A DNA stretch of 64,000 nt, from the NCBI RefSeq assembly GCF_001424645.1, contig NZ_LMQR01000001.1:2985857-3049856 (forward strand), written 5' to 3'. The notes beneath the pieces were generated by a model. It had not been told where the DNA came from. It searched no databases and worked only from the letters and a program-made list of their open reading frames with translations. Shown here one piece after another: positions 6,875 through 14,966 of this stretch. Every line of letters starts with the position of its first letter. The stretch's first letter is position 1. Made by a program: the position numbers and the translations under genes. Source of the stretch: Frigoribacterium sp. Leaf415 (GTDB lineage: Bacteria; Actinomycetota; Actinomycetes; Actinomycetales; Microbacteriaceae).

Positions 6875-9217
6875 TCAGCCCTCGGCGGTGACCCGCAGCA
6901 GCACGACGCGCTCGGGGAACGACGACGGCGCCTGCAACCCGGCGACCGCCAGGGCGCGCCCGTCGAGCACGACCCCCGGGTAGGCGCCGCCCTCGTCCGC
7001 CGCACCCCACCACGGCGGCGGCGTCAGGCCGTGGTCCGGCGCCCCGACGGTCACGGGGGCCACCCGGTACCGCCGCTCGGGGTCGAGTCCGGGCAGCAGC
7101 ACGCGGCCGAGCGGTGCGACGTCGGATCGCCCGACGGAGGCGAGGAAGAACAGGGCCTCGCTCGCGTCGGTGGCGACCGAGCCGTAGACCAGCAGCGACG
7201 GGTCGGCCCCGTCGACCCGCACGACGTCGCCCGTGTGCATCAGGTGGCGGTGCTCTTTGTAGAGGGCGATCCACGCGGCGAGGTCGCGGTTCTCGGCGTC
7301 GGTCGCCCGGGCGAGGTCCCACTCGATGCCGAGGTGGCCGAACAGGGCGGTGCCGGCCCGGAACGACAGCTCGTGCCAGCGGCCGGTCGAGTGGCTGACG
7401 CCCGAGGCGATGTGTGAGCCGAGCAGCTCGGGGGGCAGCAGCTGCATCGTCCAGCGGTTCATCTGCTGCCGGTCGAGCGGGTCGATGCAATCGCTGACCC
7501 AGACGCGGTCGGTGCGCTCGAGCACGCCCAGGTCGACGCGGGCGCCGCCGGACGAGCACGACTCGATCTCGAGCCCGGGGAACCTCGCCTTGAGCTCGTC
7601 CATCAGCCGGTACGCCGCGAGGGTCTGCTCGTGGACGCCCGCGGCACCGGTCGGCCAGGTGCCGGCGTCGACGAGGTCGCGGTTGTGGTCCCACTTCAGG
7701 TAGGCGATGTCGTACTCGGTGAGGACCGCCGTCATCTGGCCGAGCACGTGCTCGTACGCCCCGGGGACGCCGAGGTTCAGCACCTGCTGGTCGCGCGACC
7801 GCGGGGGGAGGCGGTCACCGGTCTGCAGGAGCCACTCGGGGTGCTCCCGGGCGAGGTCGCTGTCCTCGTTGACCATCTCGGGCTCGAACCAGAGGCCGAA
7901 CTCCATGCCGAGGCCCGTGACGTGGTCGATCAGCGGTGACAGGCCGTCGGGCCAGACGTCGGCGTCGACCACCCAGTCGCCGAGGCCGGCGTGGTCGTCC
8001 CGTCGCCCCCGGAACCACCCGTCGTCGAGCACGTACCGCTCGACGCCGAGTGCGGCGGCCCGGTCGGCCAGGTCGCGGAGGCGGGCGAGGTCGTGGTCGA
8101 AGTAGACGGCCTCCCAGACGTTGATCGTCATCGGGCGCGGGCGGGTCGGGTGCTGCTCGCGGGAGCGCAGCCACCGGTGGAACCGTCGGGCCTGGTCGTC
8201 GAGGCCGTCGCCGTACGAGCCGAAGACCCACGGGCTGCGGTACGACTCGCCCACCTCGAGTCGCAGCTCGCCCGGCAGCAGCAGCTCGCCGCCGCCCAGC
8301 ACCTGCGCTCCGGTCGACAGGCGTTCGGCGTAGTGCCGGTGGTTGCCGCTGAACCCGACGTGCAGCCCCCAGACCTCGCCCGAGCCCGTGCCGAAGCCGA
8401 ACCCGGGCACGCCGACGCTCAGCACGGTGGCGGCGTCGGGGCCGGTGCGACCCTTGCGTCCCTCGCGCTCGTGCACGCCGACGACGAGCTCGCGGCGCTG
8501 CGGCGTGCGCTCCTTGCCCCAGCGGCCCGCGAAGTCGAGGATCTCGCGGGCCCGCGGCGGCACCGGCAGGGCCAGGTGCAGGTCGGTGAGCGTGTAGACG
8601 TCGGCCGCGGTGCTCGCGGCACCGGCCGCGGTGCTCGCCGGCCGGTCGTCGCCGGTGGCACCCCGGCCCTCGCGTCGGCCGCCCGCGCGTCGTCCGGCGA
8701 CGTTCGTCAGCTCGGCCCTGGTGCGGACGAGTCCGCTCGCCGTCAGCTCGATCTCGAGCACGATCGCCAGCCCGGCCACGTCGTCGTGCGCCTCGACCGT
8801 GACGAGGGCGGCTCCCGCGTCGACCAGCCCGGGACCCGAGGAGGCGCGGGTCGCCTCGGCCTCGCCCGTCACGTCGAGCGTGTCGACCGTGAACCGCGGC
8901 GACCAGTCGGCGCCGTCCGAGCGATGGCCGCCGACGCCGGGCTTGCCCGACCAGCCCGCGTGGTGCTCGGGCAGGATCGCCAGTCGCACCGGGTCGTCCA
9001 TCAGGTTGTTGACGTACGGCGGCACCGCGGCGGCGGCGAGGGACCGCACGTCGTCGAGCGTCGGCCGACCGAGGGCGGCGCCCCAGTGCAGGACCGCCGG
9101 CAGGCGCGCGTCGGTGACGTCGAGCAGCAGGCTGACGCCGGCGCTGCTCAGGTGGACGAACGCGTCGGGTGCCTCGGGCGGCGCGACGACGGTGGGCGAC
9201 GGGGTGGGGTGCGACAC
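6875..9217 (-). CDS. GH36 alpha-galactosidase
   Basis: A 780-residue glycoside hydrolase family 36 enzyme, expected to release terminal alpha-galactose from melibiose- or raffinose-type sugars. The N-terminal beta-sandwich is followed by the barrel with the nucleophile motif KWDHN (residues 508-512, Asp510) and the acid/base motif SDCID (575-579); ESCSSGGARVDLG precedes the latter as usual. No signal peptide, so it acts on imported sugar. A short Gly/Arg/Ala-rich insert (near residues 170-185) and two copies of the dispersed word are visible. The promoter region holds a clear palindromic operator at 9238-9260, probably bound by the neighbouring ROK regulator. Length and motifs are normal for actinobacterial GH36. 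Confidence 0.93.
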   Translation of the reverse strand: MSHPTPSPTVVAPPEAPDAFVHLSSAGVSLLLDVTDARLPAVLHWGAALGRPTLDDVRSLAAAAVPPYVNNLMDDPVRLAILPEHHAGWSGKPGVGGHRSDGADWSPRFTVDTLDVTGEAEATRASSGPGLVDAGAALVTVEAHDDVAGLAIVLEIELTASGLVRTRAELTNVAGRRAGGRREGRGATGDDRPASTAAGAASTAADVYTLTDLHLALPVPPRAREILDFAGRWGKERTPQRRELVVGVHEREGRKGRTGPDAATVLSVGVPGFGFGTGSGEVWGLHVGFSGNHRHYAERLSTGAQVLGGGELLLPGELRLEVGESYRSPWVFGSYGDGLDDQARRFHRWLRSREQHPTRPRPMTINVWEAVYFDHDLARLRDLADRAAALGVERYVLDDGWFRGRRDDHAGLGDWVVDADVWPDGLSPLIDHVTGLGMEFGLWFEPEMVNEDSDLAREHPEWLLQTGDRLPPRSRDQQVLNLGVPGAYEHVLGQMTAVLTEYDIAYLKWDHNRDLVDAGTWPTGAAGVHEQTLAAYRLMDELKARFPGLEIESCSSGGARVDLGVLERTDRVWVSDCIDPLDRQQMNRWTMQLLPPELLGSHIASGVSHSTGRWHELSFRAGTALFGHLGIEWDLARATDAENRDLAAWIALYKEHRHLMHTGDVVRVDGADPSLLVYGSVATDASEALFFLASVGRSDVAPLGRVLLPGLDPERRYRVAPVTVGAPDHGLTPPPWWGAADEGGAYPGVVLDGRALAVAGLQAPSSFPERVVLLRVTAEG

Positions 9218-9237
9218 GGGTGCTCCAGACGGCGGCA

Positions 9238-9260
9238 GATACTTTCGTCTGAAAAGTATC
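9238..9260. promoter_or_regulatory. Palindromic operator upstream of alpha-galactosidase
   Basis: GATACTTT, 7 bases, AAAGTATC: an exact 8-bp inverted repeat, AT-rich in a very GC-rich region, ending 21 bp before the alpha-galactosidase start on its upstream side. The likely ligand is the ROK regulator at 5400-6689, but this is inference. Confidence 0.65.
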
Positions 9261-9307
9261 TCCGACGTCGCGCGGGCGTCACAACCCCGTCGAGGTCGCC
9301 TTCGGGG

Positions 9308-9820
9308 TCAGGAGGCGCGGGGCGAGAACAGCTCGTCGGTCACGTCGGTCGGCTGGTCGCGGAACCAGCGCAGCAGGGTGCGGACCTTGTGCGACGACGA
9401 CGGGGACAGGTTGCTGAAGCCGTCGCGGCCGCCGGCGTTCGCGTCGGCGCCCGTGCCCGTGCCGGAGCTCGTGCCGGTGTCGGTGTCGAAGACGTCGGCG
9501 TAGCCCGGGATCACCGAGGCGAGGTCGTCCGTGACGGCGCGGTAGCCCATGGTCCAGGCAGGGAACAGCCGGTCCTCGACGCGCTCGTCGACGATGGTGT
9601 GGACAGCCGTGTGTCGGGGGTCACGGGCGATGACCGCGAGGCGCTCGCGGACGGCCTCGTCGGGCCCCTCGAGCACCTGGATGAAGCGCCCCTCGCGGTG
9701 CAGCAGCATGCCGGTGATGCCCAGCCGGGCGTTGTTCGACCGGCTGGTCATCAGCAGGTTGGCCAGGTCGTCGTCGGTGAAGGGGTACGACGATCGGCTG
9801 ACGTACACGGTGGACAGCAC
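9308..9820 (-). CDS. BLUF-domain blue-light photoreceptor
   Basis: A 170-residue protein whose first 95 residues fit the BLUF domain, which senses blue light through FAD. Visible family marks: the conserved Tyr near the N-terminus (TVYVSRSSYPF), SRSNNARLGITGMLLHREGRF, the conserved Gln in FIQVLEGP, and DPRHTAVHTI. The C-terminus has a Thr/Gly/Asp low-complexity linker and a short helix, with no EAL or cyclase domain, so it is a short BLUF protein that must signal through a partner. No obvious partner lies beside it; the upstream 700 bp is noncoding repeat. Confidence 0.9.
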   Translation of the reverse strand: MLSTVYVSRSSYPFTDDDLANLLMTSRSNNARLGITGMLLHREGRFIQVLEGPDEAVRERLAVIARDPRHTAVHTIVDERVEDRLFPAWTMGYRAVTDDLASVIPGYADVFDTDTGTSSGTGTGADANAGGRDGFSNLSPSSSHKVRTLLRWFRDQPTDVTDELFSPRAS

Positions 9821-9894
9821 GGGCGGGCCTCCTCGGGCTCAGGGCTCGATCGAGTCTGCACGCCGTCCGGCCCCACCGCCCTCCCCAGTTCTGG

Positions 9895-10010
9895 GCCCTC
9901 CCCGCCCGCGCCCGCCCGCCCTGCCCTGCCCGCCCCGCCCCGCCCTGCCCGCCCTGCCCCGCCCCGCCCCGCCCTGCCCGCCCTGCCCCGCCCCGCCCCG
10001 CCCGCCGAGT
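9895..10010. repeat. C-rich polypyrimidine tract
   Basis: About 115 bases made almost only of C, with G and T in CCCGCC and CCTGCC units and nearly no A. On the opposite strand it is a G-run array that could form quadruplex-like structures. Unit order varies, so it is low-complexity rather than an exact tandem repeat. Confidence 0.7.
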
Positions 10011-10090
10011 GTGCAAATCGCGACAAGACGCCGGCGAACGGCGCCCTCGGACGAACGTGAGCGGCGTGTCGAGCTCCGATGGTCGGGTTC

Positions 10091-10335
10091 GGTACGCGGG
10101 GACGCGCGGGTCAGGTCGGGTTCGGTACGGGGGAGGTGCGGAGTCGGTCCGCGGGGAGGCGCGGGTCAGGTCCGTGGGGACGTGCGGGTCAGGTACGCGG
10201 GGACGCGCGGGTCAGGTCGGGTTCGGTACGGGGGGAGGTGCGGAATCGGTCCACGGGGAGGCGCGGGGCAGGTCCGCGGGGACGTGCGGGTCAGGTCCGC
10301 GGGGACGTGCGGGCCAGGTCGGGTTCGGCACGCAG
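10091..10335. repeat. 101-bp tandem repeat, about 2.4 copies
   Basis: The segment beginning GGTACGCGGGGACGCG at 10091 recurs at 10192, a 101-bp period, with few differences, and a partial third copy follows. Within each unit, shorter blocks of the type CGGGGACGTGCGGGTCAGGTC repeat. Two units carry GGAGGCGCGG. No spacer pattern like a CRISPR array is present. Confidence 0.8.
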
Positions 10336-10352
10336 GGCGGGCACGCGGGGAG

Positions 10353-10378
10353 GCTGATCCGGTACGTGCCGGATCAGC
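10353..10378. repeat. GCTGATCCGG hairpin
   Basis: GCTGATCCGG and CCGGATCAGC face each other around 6 bases. Similar ACCGGATCAG sequence appears at 11698-11709 and near 15659, so this may be a small recurring element. Confidence 0.45.
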
Positions 10379-10410
10379 TTCGGGCGGAGTCTCCTGGGCC
10401 CGCTTCCGCC

Positions 10411-10480
10411 GGGTCGCACCACCCATGCGTCGTCGAACCACCCCCGTGCGTGGTTCGACGACGCATGGGTGGTGCGACCC
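10411..10480. repeat. Palindrome with perfect 31-bp arms
   Basis: Arms 10411-10441 and 10450-10480 are perfectly complementary, with an 8-base loop. Twenty-three of 27 arm bases match the palindrome lying inside the glycosyltransferase gene at 21954-22015, so the two belong to one repeat family. It is 38 bp before the azlC start, between divergent genes, so here it is not a shared terminator. Confidence 0.85.
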
Positions 10481-10517
10481 GCCCCGGGGCCCCGTTCGAC
10501 CGCCCTACGCTGGAGCC

Positions 10518-11312
10518 GTGCCGTCCACCCCCGCGCCCGAACCGCTCCCCGGGGGCCGGCAGCCAGCCGAGCCAGCCACCCCGACCCCGTGGCGCCGCTC
10601 GCCAGGCATCCGCGTGGGGGCGTCGATCGCCGTCGCGACCGGCCTCTACGGCGTCTCGTTCGGGGCGCTCGCCGTGGCCTCGGGTCTGACCACCGCGCAG
10701 ACCTGTGTCCTGAGCCTGCTGTTGTTCTCCGGCGGTTCGCAGTTCGCCTTCGTCGGCGTCGTCGCCGGAGGAGGCGCGGGCTCGGCAGCCGCGTCCGCCG
10801 CGGCCCTGCTCGGCATCCGCAACGCGGTCTACGGCATGCAGCTCAACGCCCTGCTGCACCCGCGCGGCTGGCGTCGGCTGGTCGCCGCGCACGTCACCAT
10901 CGACGAGTCGCTCGCCACGAGCACCGGTCAGACCGATCCCGTCGAGCAGCGCCGCGGCTTCTGGGTCGCAGGGGTCGGCGTCTTCGTGCTCTGGAACCTC
11001 TTCACCCTGGTCGGCGCGCTCGCCGGGGACGCCATGGGCGACCCGCGTGACTGGGGACTCGACGGAGCGGCCGTCGCGGCGTTCCTCGCGTTGCTGTGGC
11101 CGCGCCTCCGTTCCCGCGACGCGGCCGCGGTCGCCGTCGCGTGCGCGGTGGTGACCGTCGTCGCGGTGCCGTTCGTGCCTCCGGGGGGGCCGATCCTGGT
11201 GGCGGCCGTCGTCGCCGCGGCCCTCGGCTGGCGGGGTGCGCGCGAGCGTCCCGGCGCGGCGCCGGCCGCGGCCCCGGGCGCCGACCCCACGAGCCGAGGA
11301 GGCGCGGCGTGA
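10518..11312 (+). CDS. azlC: AzlC-family branched-chain amino acid exporter subunit
   Basis: A 264-residue membrane protein with the AzlC signature region GVSFGALAVASGLTTAQT and LLLFSGGSQFAFVGV, and several hydrophobic helices. AzlC with AzlD forms an exporter of branched-chain amino acids (BrnFE type). The GTG at 10518 follows TACGCT by 6 bases, a leaderless promoter. The C-terminus is Ala/Pro-rich. The stop overlaps azlD by 4 bases, with the dispersed word GGAGGCGCGG serving as the azlD ribosome site. Confidence 0.92.
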   Translation: MPSTPAPEPLPGGRQPAEPATPTPWRRSPGIRVGASIAVATGLYGVSFGALAVASGLTTAQTCVLSLLLFSGGSQFAFVGVVAGGGAGSAAASAAALLGIRNAVYGMQLNALLHPRGWRRLVAAHVTIDESLATSTGQTDPVEQRRGFWVAGVGVFVLWNLFTLVGALAGDAMGDPRDWGLDGAAVAAFLALLWPRLRSRDAAAVAVACAVVTVVAVPFVPPGGPILVAAVVAAALGWRGARERPGAAPAAAPGADPTSRGGAA

Positions 11313-11620
11313 GCACCTGGGTCTGGATCGCCGTCGCCTGCGTGGTCGCCTACGCCACCAAATTGCTCGGGTACCTCGTGCCCCGCCGCTGGCTCACGAA
11401 TCCTCGCGTGGCGCGGGTCGCGGGCACGCTCACGATCGGGCTGCTGGCGTCGCTGACCATGGCGAACGCCGTCGCCACCGGGCAGCAGCTCGTGCTCGAC
11501 GCCCGGCTCGGGGCGCTGGTCGCGGCCGCGGTGGCCCTGCTCTTGCGTGCGCCGTTCCTCGTCGTGGTGATCGTCGGAGCCGCCGCCGCCGCGGGCCTGC
11601 GCCTGCTCGGCCTGTCCTGA
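11309..11620 (+). CDS. azlD: AzlD-family exporter subunit
   Basis: A 103-residue protein with four hydrophobic segments (VWIAVACVVAYATKLLGYLV at the start), matching the small AzlD partner of AzlC. The GTG overlaps the azlC stop (GTGA). GAGGAGG lies 8 bases upstream, inside a copy of the dispersed word, an example of the word doing service as a Shine-Dalgarno site. An AT-poor simple repeat (GACCCGCCG units, about 11645-11690) follows. Confidence 0.9.
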   Translation: MSTWVWIAVACVVAYATKLLGYLVPRRWLTNPRVARVAGTLTIGLLASLTMANAVATGQQLVLDARLGALVAAAVALLLRAPFLVVVIVGAAAAAGLRLLGLS

Positions 11621-11644
11621 CCGGCCGCGCCGCCGCCACCGCCG

Positions 11645-11710
11645 CCGACCCGCCGACCCGCCGGCCCGCCGACCCGCCGACCCGCCGATCCGGCCCGTAC
11701 CGGATCAGCT
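11645..11710. repeat. 9-bp GACCCGCCG repeats and a GATCCGG hairpin
   Basis: Six to seven units of GACCCGCCG type run up to 11690 and lead into GATCCGG / CCGGATC at 11691-11708, a small hairpin. It separates the convergent azlD and MFS genes and may act as a terminator. Confidence 0.5.
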
Positions 11711-13099
11711 GCCGCGCGGTGCCGCCCCCCGGGCCCGGCGCCCCTCGAGCACCCCGCCGAGCAGCACGACGGCCACCCCGACCACGGGCACGAGCAGCAG
11801 TCCGTACCGCAGTCCGACCGAGTCCGCGACGAACCCGACGACGGGCGGCGACGCCAGGAATCCCAGCCGCAGCAGCCAGCTGACCAGCGTCAGCCCCGTG
11901 CCGGCCCGGAACCCGGGCAGGTTGTCCGCCGCGTGCATCGCCGCCGGGATCAGGGTCGCGACGCCGAACCCCGCCGCCGCGAAGCCGACGATCGTGCCGA
12001 CCACCGAGGGGAACGCCAGCGCGACGCCCATGCCCACCGCGACGAACACGCCTCCGGCCCGGGCGACGGCCTTCTGGCCGAAGCGGTCGACCATGCCGTC
12101 GCCGAGCAGGCGTCCGACGAACTGGGCCCCCTGCAGCGACACGAACCCGAGGGCGGCGACCGTCACGCCGGCCCCGAGCGACCCCAGGTAGAGCGCGGCC
12201 CACGTGCTGCCCGCGTCCTCGACGACCGCGCCGGACGACGCGATCACGACCAGGGCCAGCAGCACGCCCCACTTCGCGACGAACCCGGGCGAGACCCGGC
12301 GACCGTCACGAGCCGAGGAGGCGCGGGTCGAGTCGTCGACGGAGCCCGCCCCGGTCGTCGAGCCGGCCCGCGCCTCCTGCGCTCCGACGTCGGGGCCGCC
12401 CGCCACGGGCGCGACGCCGGGCCCCGCGCCCGCCGCCACGTCGGCGCCGGACTCGACCACCGCGTCGGCCGTCTCGCGCGAGCCCTCGGCCGGTTCGGGC
12501 CCGGCCAAGAGCAGCGGGTACGCGACGAGCGCCACGACGGCGAAGACCAGGGCCGACACCCCGAGGTGCCAGGCGATCGGGATGTCGAGCCCGGCCGCCG
12601 CGCCGCCCATCAGGCCGCCGAGGACGGCCCCGACGCTCCACACGGCGTGGAACGAGTTGAGGATCGACCGGCGGTAGCGGTACTGCACGCGCAGTCCGTG
12701 CGAGTTCTGCGAGACGTCGACGATGGCGTCCAGGGCGCCGGCGAGCAGGAAGCCCGCCGCCAGCAGCCCGCCGACCGGGGCGATGCCGGCCAGCAGCACG
12801 GCGACCCCGGTGATCACCGTGCCGATCACGGCCACCCGTGACGACCGGAAGCGACGGATCAGCCACCCGGCCCCGAGCCCCGCGACGAGCGCGCCGACCG
12901 GGAACGCCGCGACGGCCAGGCCGAAGTCGGCGTTCGACAGGTCGAGGCCGTCCTTGATGGCGGGGTAGCGCGGCAGGATGTTCGCGAACAGCGCGCCGTT
13001 GGTGAAGAAGAGCAGGGCGACGCCGAGTCGGGCTCGGCGGTCCTCGCGCGTCGGCACGGTGCGGGCCGGGGCGGCGGGAGAGGTCGTCGGTGACGTCAT
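11705..13099 (-). CDS. MFS transporter (YbjJ-like)
   Basis: A 464-residue major facilitator protein with two six-helix halves split by a long polar loop rich in Ala/Gly/Asp (about residues 205-275). The N-half reads FFTNGALFANILPRYPAIKD, as in YbjJ-type efflux carriers. Substrate unknown. ATG at 13099. A 16-bp operator sits directly before the start (13101-13116), overlapping the stop codon of the upstream MFS gene, so this gene can be controlled separately within a two-gene transcription unit. The linker contains two copies of the dispersed word, encoding EEARV-like and QEARA stretches. Confidence 0.85.
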   Translation of the reverse strand: MTSPTTSPAAPARTVPTREDRRARLGVALLFFTNGALFANILPRYPAIKDGLDLSNADFGLAVAAFPVGALVAGLGAGWLIRRFRSSRVAVIGTVITGVAVLLAGIAPVGGLLAAGFLLAGALDAIVDVSQNSHGLRVQYRYRRSILNSFHAVWSVGAVLGGLMGGAAAGLDIPIAWHLGVSALVFAVVALVAYPLLLAGPEPAEGSRETADAVVESGADVAAGAGPGVAPVAGGPDVGAQEARAGSTTGAGSVDDSTRASSARDGRRVSPGFVAKWGVLLALVVIASSGAVVEDAGSTWAALYLGSLGAGVTVAALGFVSLQGAQFVGRLLGDGMVDRFGQKAVARAGGVFVAVGMGVALAFPSVVGTIVGFAAAGFGVATLIPAAMHAADNLPGFRAGTGLTLVSWLLRLGFLASPPVVGFVADSVGLRYGLLLVPVVGVAVVLLGGVLEGRRARGAAPRGS

Positions 13100-13100
13100 G

Positions 13101-13116
13101 GTGTACGAACGTACAC
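13101..13116. promoter_or_regulatory. TetR-type operator, copy 1
   Basis: GTGTACGAACGTACAC is a perfect 16-bp palindrome one base from the MFS start codon. A near-identical site, GTGTACGTTCGTACGC, lies at 14343-14358. The TetR gene at 14967 is the likely regulator. Confidence 0.75.
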
Positions 13117-14333
13117 TAAGGCCGGGCGGCGGCGGTCCGCTCGCGGGGACGCGCCGCCGAGGTGATCAGCGAGGCGCCCGCGACCACGACCAGCACGACG
13201 ATCATCGCGCTGCGCAGGCCCACGTGTTCGCCGACGAAACCGAGCAGCGGCGGCCCGACCAGGAACGCCACGTAGGCCATCGTCGCGACGGCTCCGACCG
13301 CCGTCGTGGGGTCGTCGCTGTCGGCCGCGGCCGAGACGGTCACCGGGAAGCCCAGGGCGGCGCCGAGACCCCAGAGCACGACGGCGACGCCCGCGACGAC
13401 GACCGAGTCCGCGAAGACGACGAGGGCGATGCCGACCGCCGAGACGAGCGCGCTGGCGCGCAGCACGGTCGCGTGGCCGAAGCGGGCGAGCAGTGGCTCG
13501 CCGAGGAACCGCCCGACCGTCATCGCCGCCGCGAACGCCGTGAAGACGACCGTGCCGGCGGTCGCCGAGACTCCGTGGCCGTCGACGAAGAGCAACGGCA
13601 GCCAGTCGTTGGCCGACCCCTCGGCCAGGGCGAGCGCCAGCACGATCAGCCCGATCAGCACGAGCCGGCGGTCGCGCCAGACCGCCAGCGACCCGGCGAG
13701 TCGGGCCCGGACCCCGGAGGCGCGCTCGGCCCGCTCGTCGGAGCGTCCGGTCGTCCGCGGCACGATCGGCACCGCCCAGACCAGTGCGGCGCCACCCGCG
13801 AGCGCGACTCCGAGCAGGTGCCACTGGACGGGCACGTGCGTCGCCGTGAGCAGGATGCCGAGGCCGGCCCCCGCGACCGTGCCGAGGCTGAAGCAGCCGT
13901 GGAGCACGGGCAGCACCGACCGGCCCGAGGCGGTCTCGATCGCGGCGCCCTCGATGTTGACGGCGATCTCGGCGAGGCCGACTCCCGCGCCGACCAGGGC
14001 GAGGCCGACGAAGACGCCGGGGGTGATCGAGAGCGACGCGGCCAGGCCGACGAGGGCCACGCCGGCGACCAGCGAGCTGCCGCCGATCGCGACGGCGCGG
14101 TGGGCTCCGTGGCGTCGCACGATCGGAGCGGAGGACAGGATGCCGCCCATCGACCCGACCGACAGGCCGAAGATGACGAGGCCCATCTCGCCCGTCGACG
14201 CCTGCAGCAGGTCGCGGATGGCCGGGGTCCGCACGACCCACGAGGCGAGCGAGACGCCGACGACCGCCATGAACACGAACACCGCCGCCCGGCGTCGGGC
14301 GAGCTCGGGGCTGAACGGCGGTCGGTTCGTCAT
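13116..14333 (-). CDS. MFS transporter (second, paralogous type)
   Basis: A 405-residue major facilitator with 12 predicted helices and the motif SVGSMGGILSSAPIVRRHGA between helices 2 and 3. It resembles its downstream neighbour (same group, SWVVRTPAIRDLLQAS at the N-terminus) but lacks the long central loop. ATG at 14333 lies 10 bp from the operator at 14343. It is divergent from the acetyltransferase gene, so one operator can control both sides. Substrate unknown; drug or sugar efflux is possible. Confidence 0.85.
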   Translation of the reverse strand: MTNRPPFSPELARRRAAVFVFMAVVGVSLASWVVRTPAIRDLLQASTGEMGLVIFGLSVGSMGGILSSAPIVRRHGAHRAVAIGGSSLVAGVALVGLAASLSITPGVFVGLALVGAGVGLAEIAVNIEGAAIETASGRSVLPVLHGCFSLGTVAGAGLGILLTATHVPVQWHLLGVALAGGAALVWAVPIVPRTTGRSDERAERASGVRARLAGSLAVWRDRRLVLIGLIVLALALAEGSANDWLPLLFVDGHGVSATAGTVVFTAFAAAMTVGRFLGEPLLARFGHATVLRASALVSAVGIALVVFADSVVVAGVAVVLWGLGAALGFPVTVSAAADSDDPTTAVGAVATMAYVAFLVGPPLLGFVGEHVGLRSAMIVVLVVVAGASLITSAARPRERTAAARP

Positions 14334-14342
14334 GCGTCCAGT

Positions 14343-14358
14343 GTGTACGTTCGTACGC
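14343..14358. promoter_or_regulatory. TetR-type operator, copy 2
   Basis: GTGTACGTTCGTACGC matches the site at 13101-13116 at 15 of 16 positions when read on its opposite strand. It lies in the 46-bp gap between divergent MFS and acetyltransferase starts, overlapping both promoter regions. Confidence 0.75.
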
Positions 14359-14379
14359 TCGTCGTCTAGGGTGGCGGTC

Positions 14380-14964
14380 ATGACGACCATCGACCACTTC
14401 GCCGGCGATCCGCGGACGAACCACGAGCGCATGCTCGCGGGCGACCTCTACGTCTCGGACGACCCCGAGATCGCGCAGCAGCAGCAGCGCGCCGTCACGC
14501 TGCAGGCACGGTTCGCCGCGGCCTTCGCCGACGACGTCGACGCCGCGCAGGCCGTCGCCCGCGAGCTGTTCGGCAGCCTGCACGAGACGGCGCACGTGCG
14601 GCCTCCGGTGTACGTCGACTACGGCACGTTCATCACGATCGGGGCCGGCACCTTCGTCAACTACGGCCTGACCGCGCTCGACGTGGCCCCGATCACGATC
14701 GGGGCCGACTGCCAGATCGGCCCGAACGTGCAGTTGCTGACCCCGACGCACCCGGTCGAGCCGCAGCCCCGTCGCGACAAGCTCGAGGCCGCGAAGCCGA
14801 TCACCATCGGCGACAACGTCTGGCTCGGCGGCGGTGCGATCGTGCTGCCCGGGGTGACGATCGGCGACAACAGCGTGATCGGCGCCGGGGCGGTGGTGAC
14901 GAAGGACGTCCCCGCGAACGTCGTCGCGGTCGGCAACCCGGCCCGCGTGGTGAGGAGCATCTAG
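14380..14964 (+). CDS. Maltose/galactoside O-acetyltransferase family protein
   Basis: A 194-residue left-handed beta-helix acetyltransferase. The N-terminal MLAGDLYVSDDPEIAQQQ segment is the Maa/LacA cap, followed by hexapeptide repeats (ITIGADCQIGPNVQLL, ITIGDNVWLGGGAIVLPGV, VIGAGAVVTKDVP). The catalytic His is in LTPTHPVE. It would acetylate sugars with acetyl-CoA, a detoxification step for non-metabolisable sugars. TAGGGT precedes the ATG by 9 bases, so it is leaderless or nearly so. It pairs with the TetR gene two bases downstream and shares an operator with the divergent MFS gene. Confidence 0.92.
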   Translation: MTTIDHFAGDPRTNHERMLAGDLYVSDDPEIAQQQQRAVTLQARFAAAFADDVDAAQAVARELFGSLHETAHVRPPVYVDYGTFITIGAGTFVNYGLTALDVAPITIGADCQIGPNVQLLTPTHPVEPQPRRDKLEAAKPITIGDNVWLGGGAIVLPGVTIGDNSVIGAGAVVTKDVPANVVAVGNPARVVRSI

Positions 14965-14966
14965 CC

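Larger units (their letters stand above)
9821..10517. other. Gene-free 700-bp repeat region
   Basis: This gap between the divergent BLUF and azlC genes holds, in order, a C-rich polypyrimidine tract (about 9895-10010), a 101-bp tandem repeat (from 10091), a small hairpin (10353-10378) and a 31-bp-arm palindrome (10411-10480). Reading frames across it are Arg/Gly/Pro/Ala repeats without start signals, so I call no gene. Confidence 0.7.

Noticed and set aside
10091..10335. Repeat array considered as a CRISPR
   Set aside because: The units are contiguous 101-bp tandem copies with internal subrepeats. There are no short repeats separated by unique spacers, and no cas genes are in the window.
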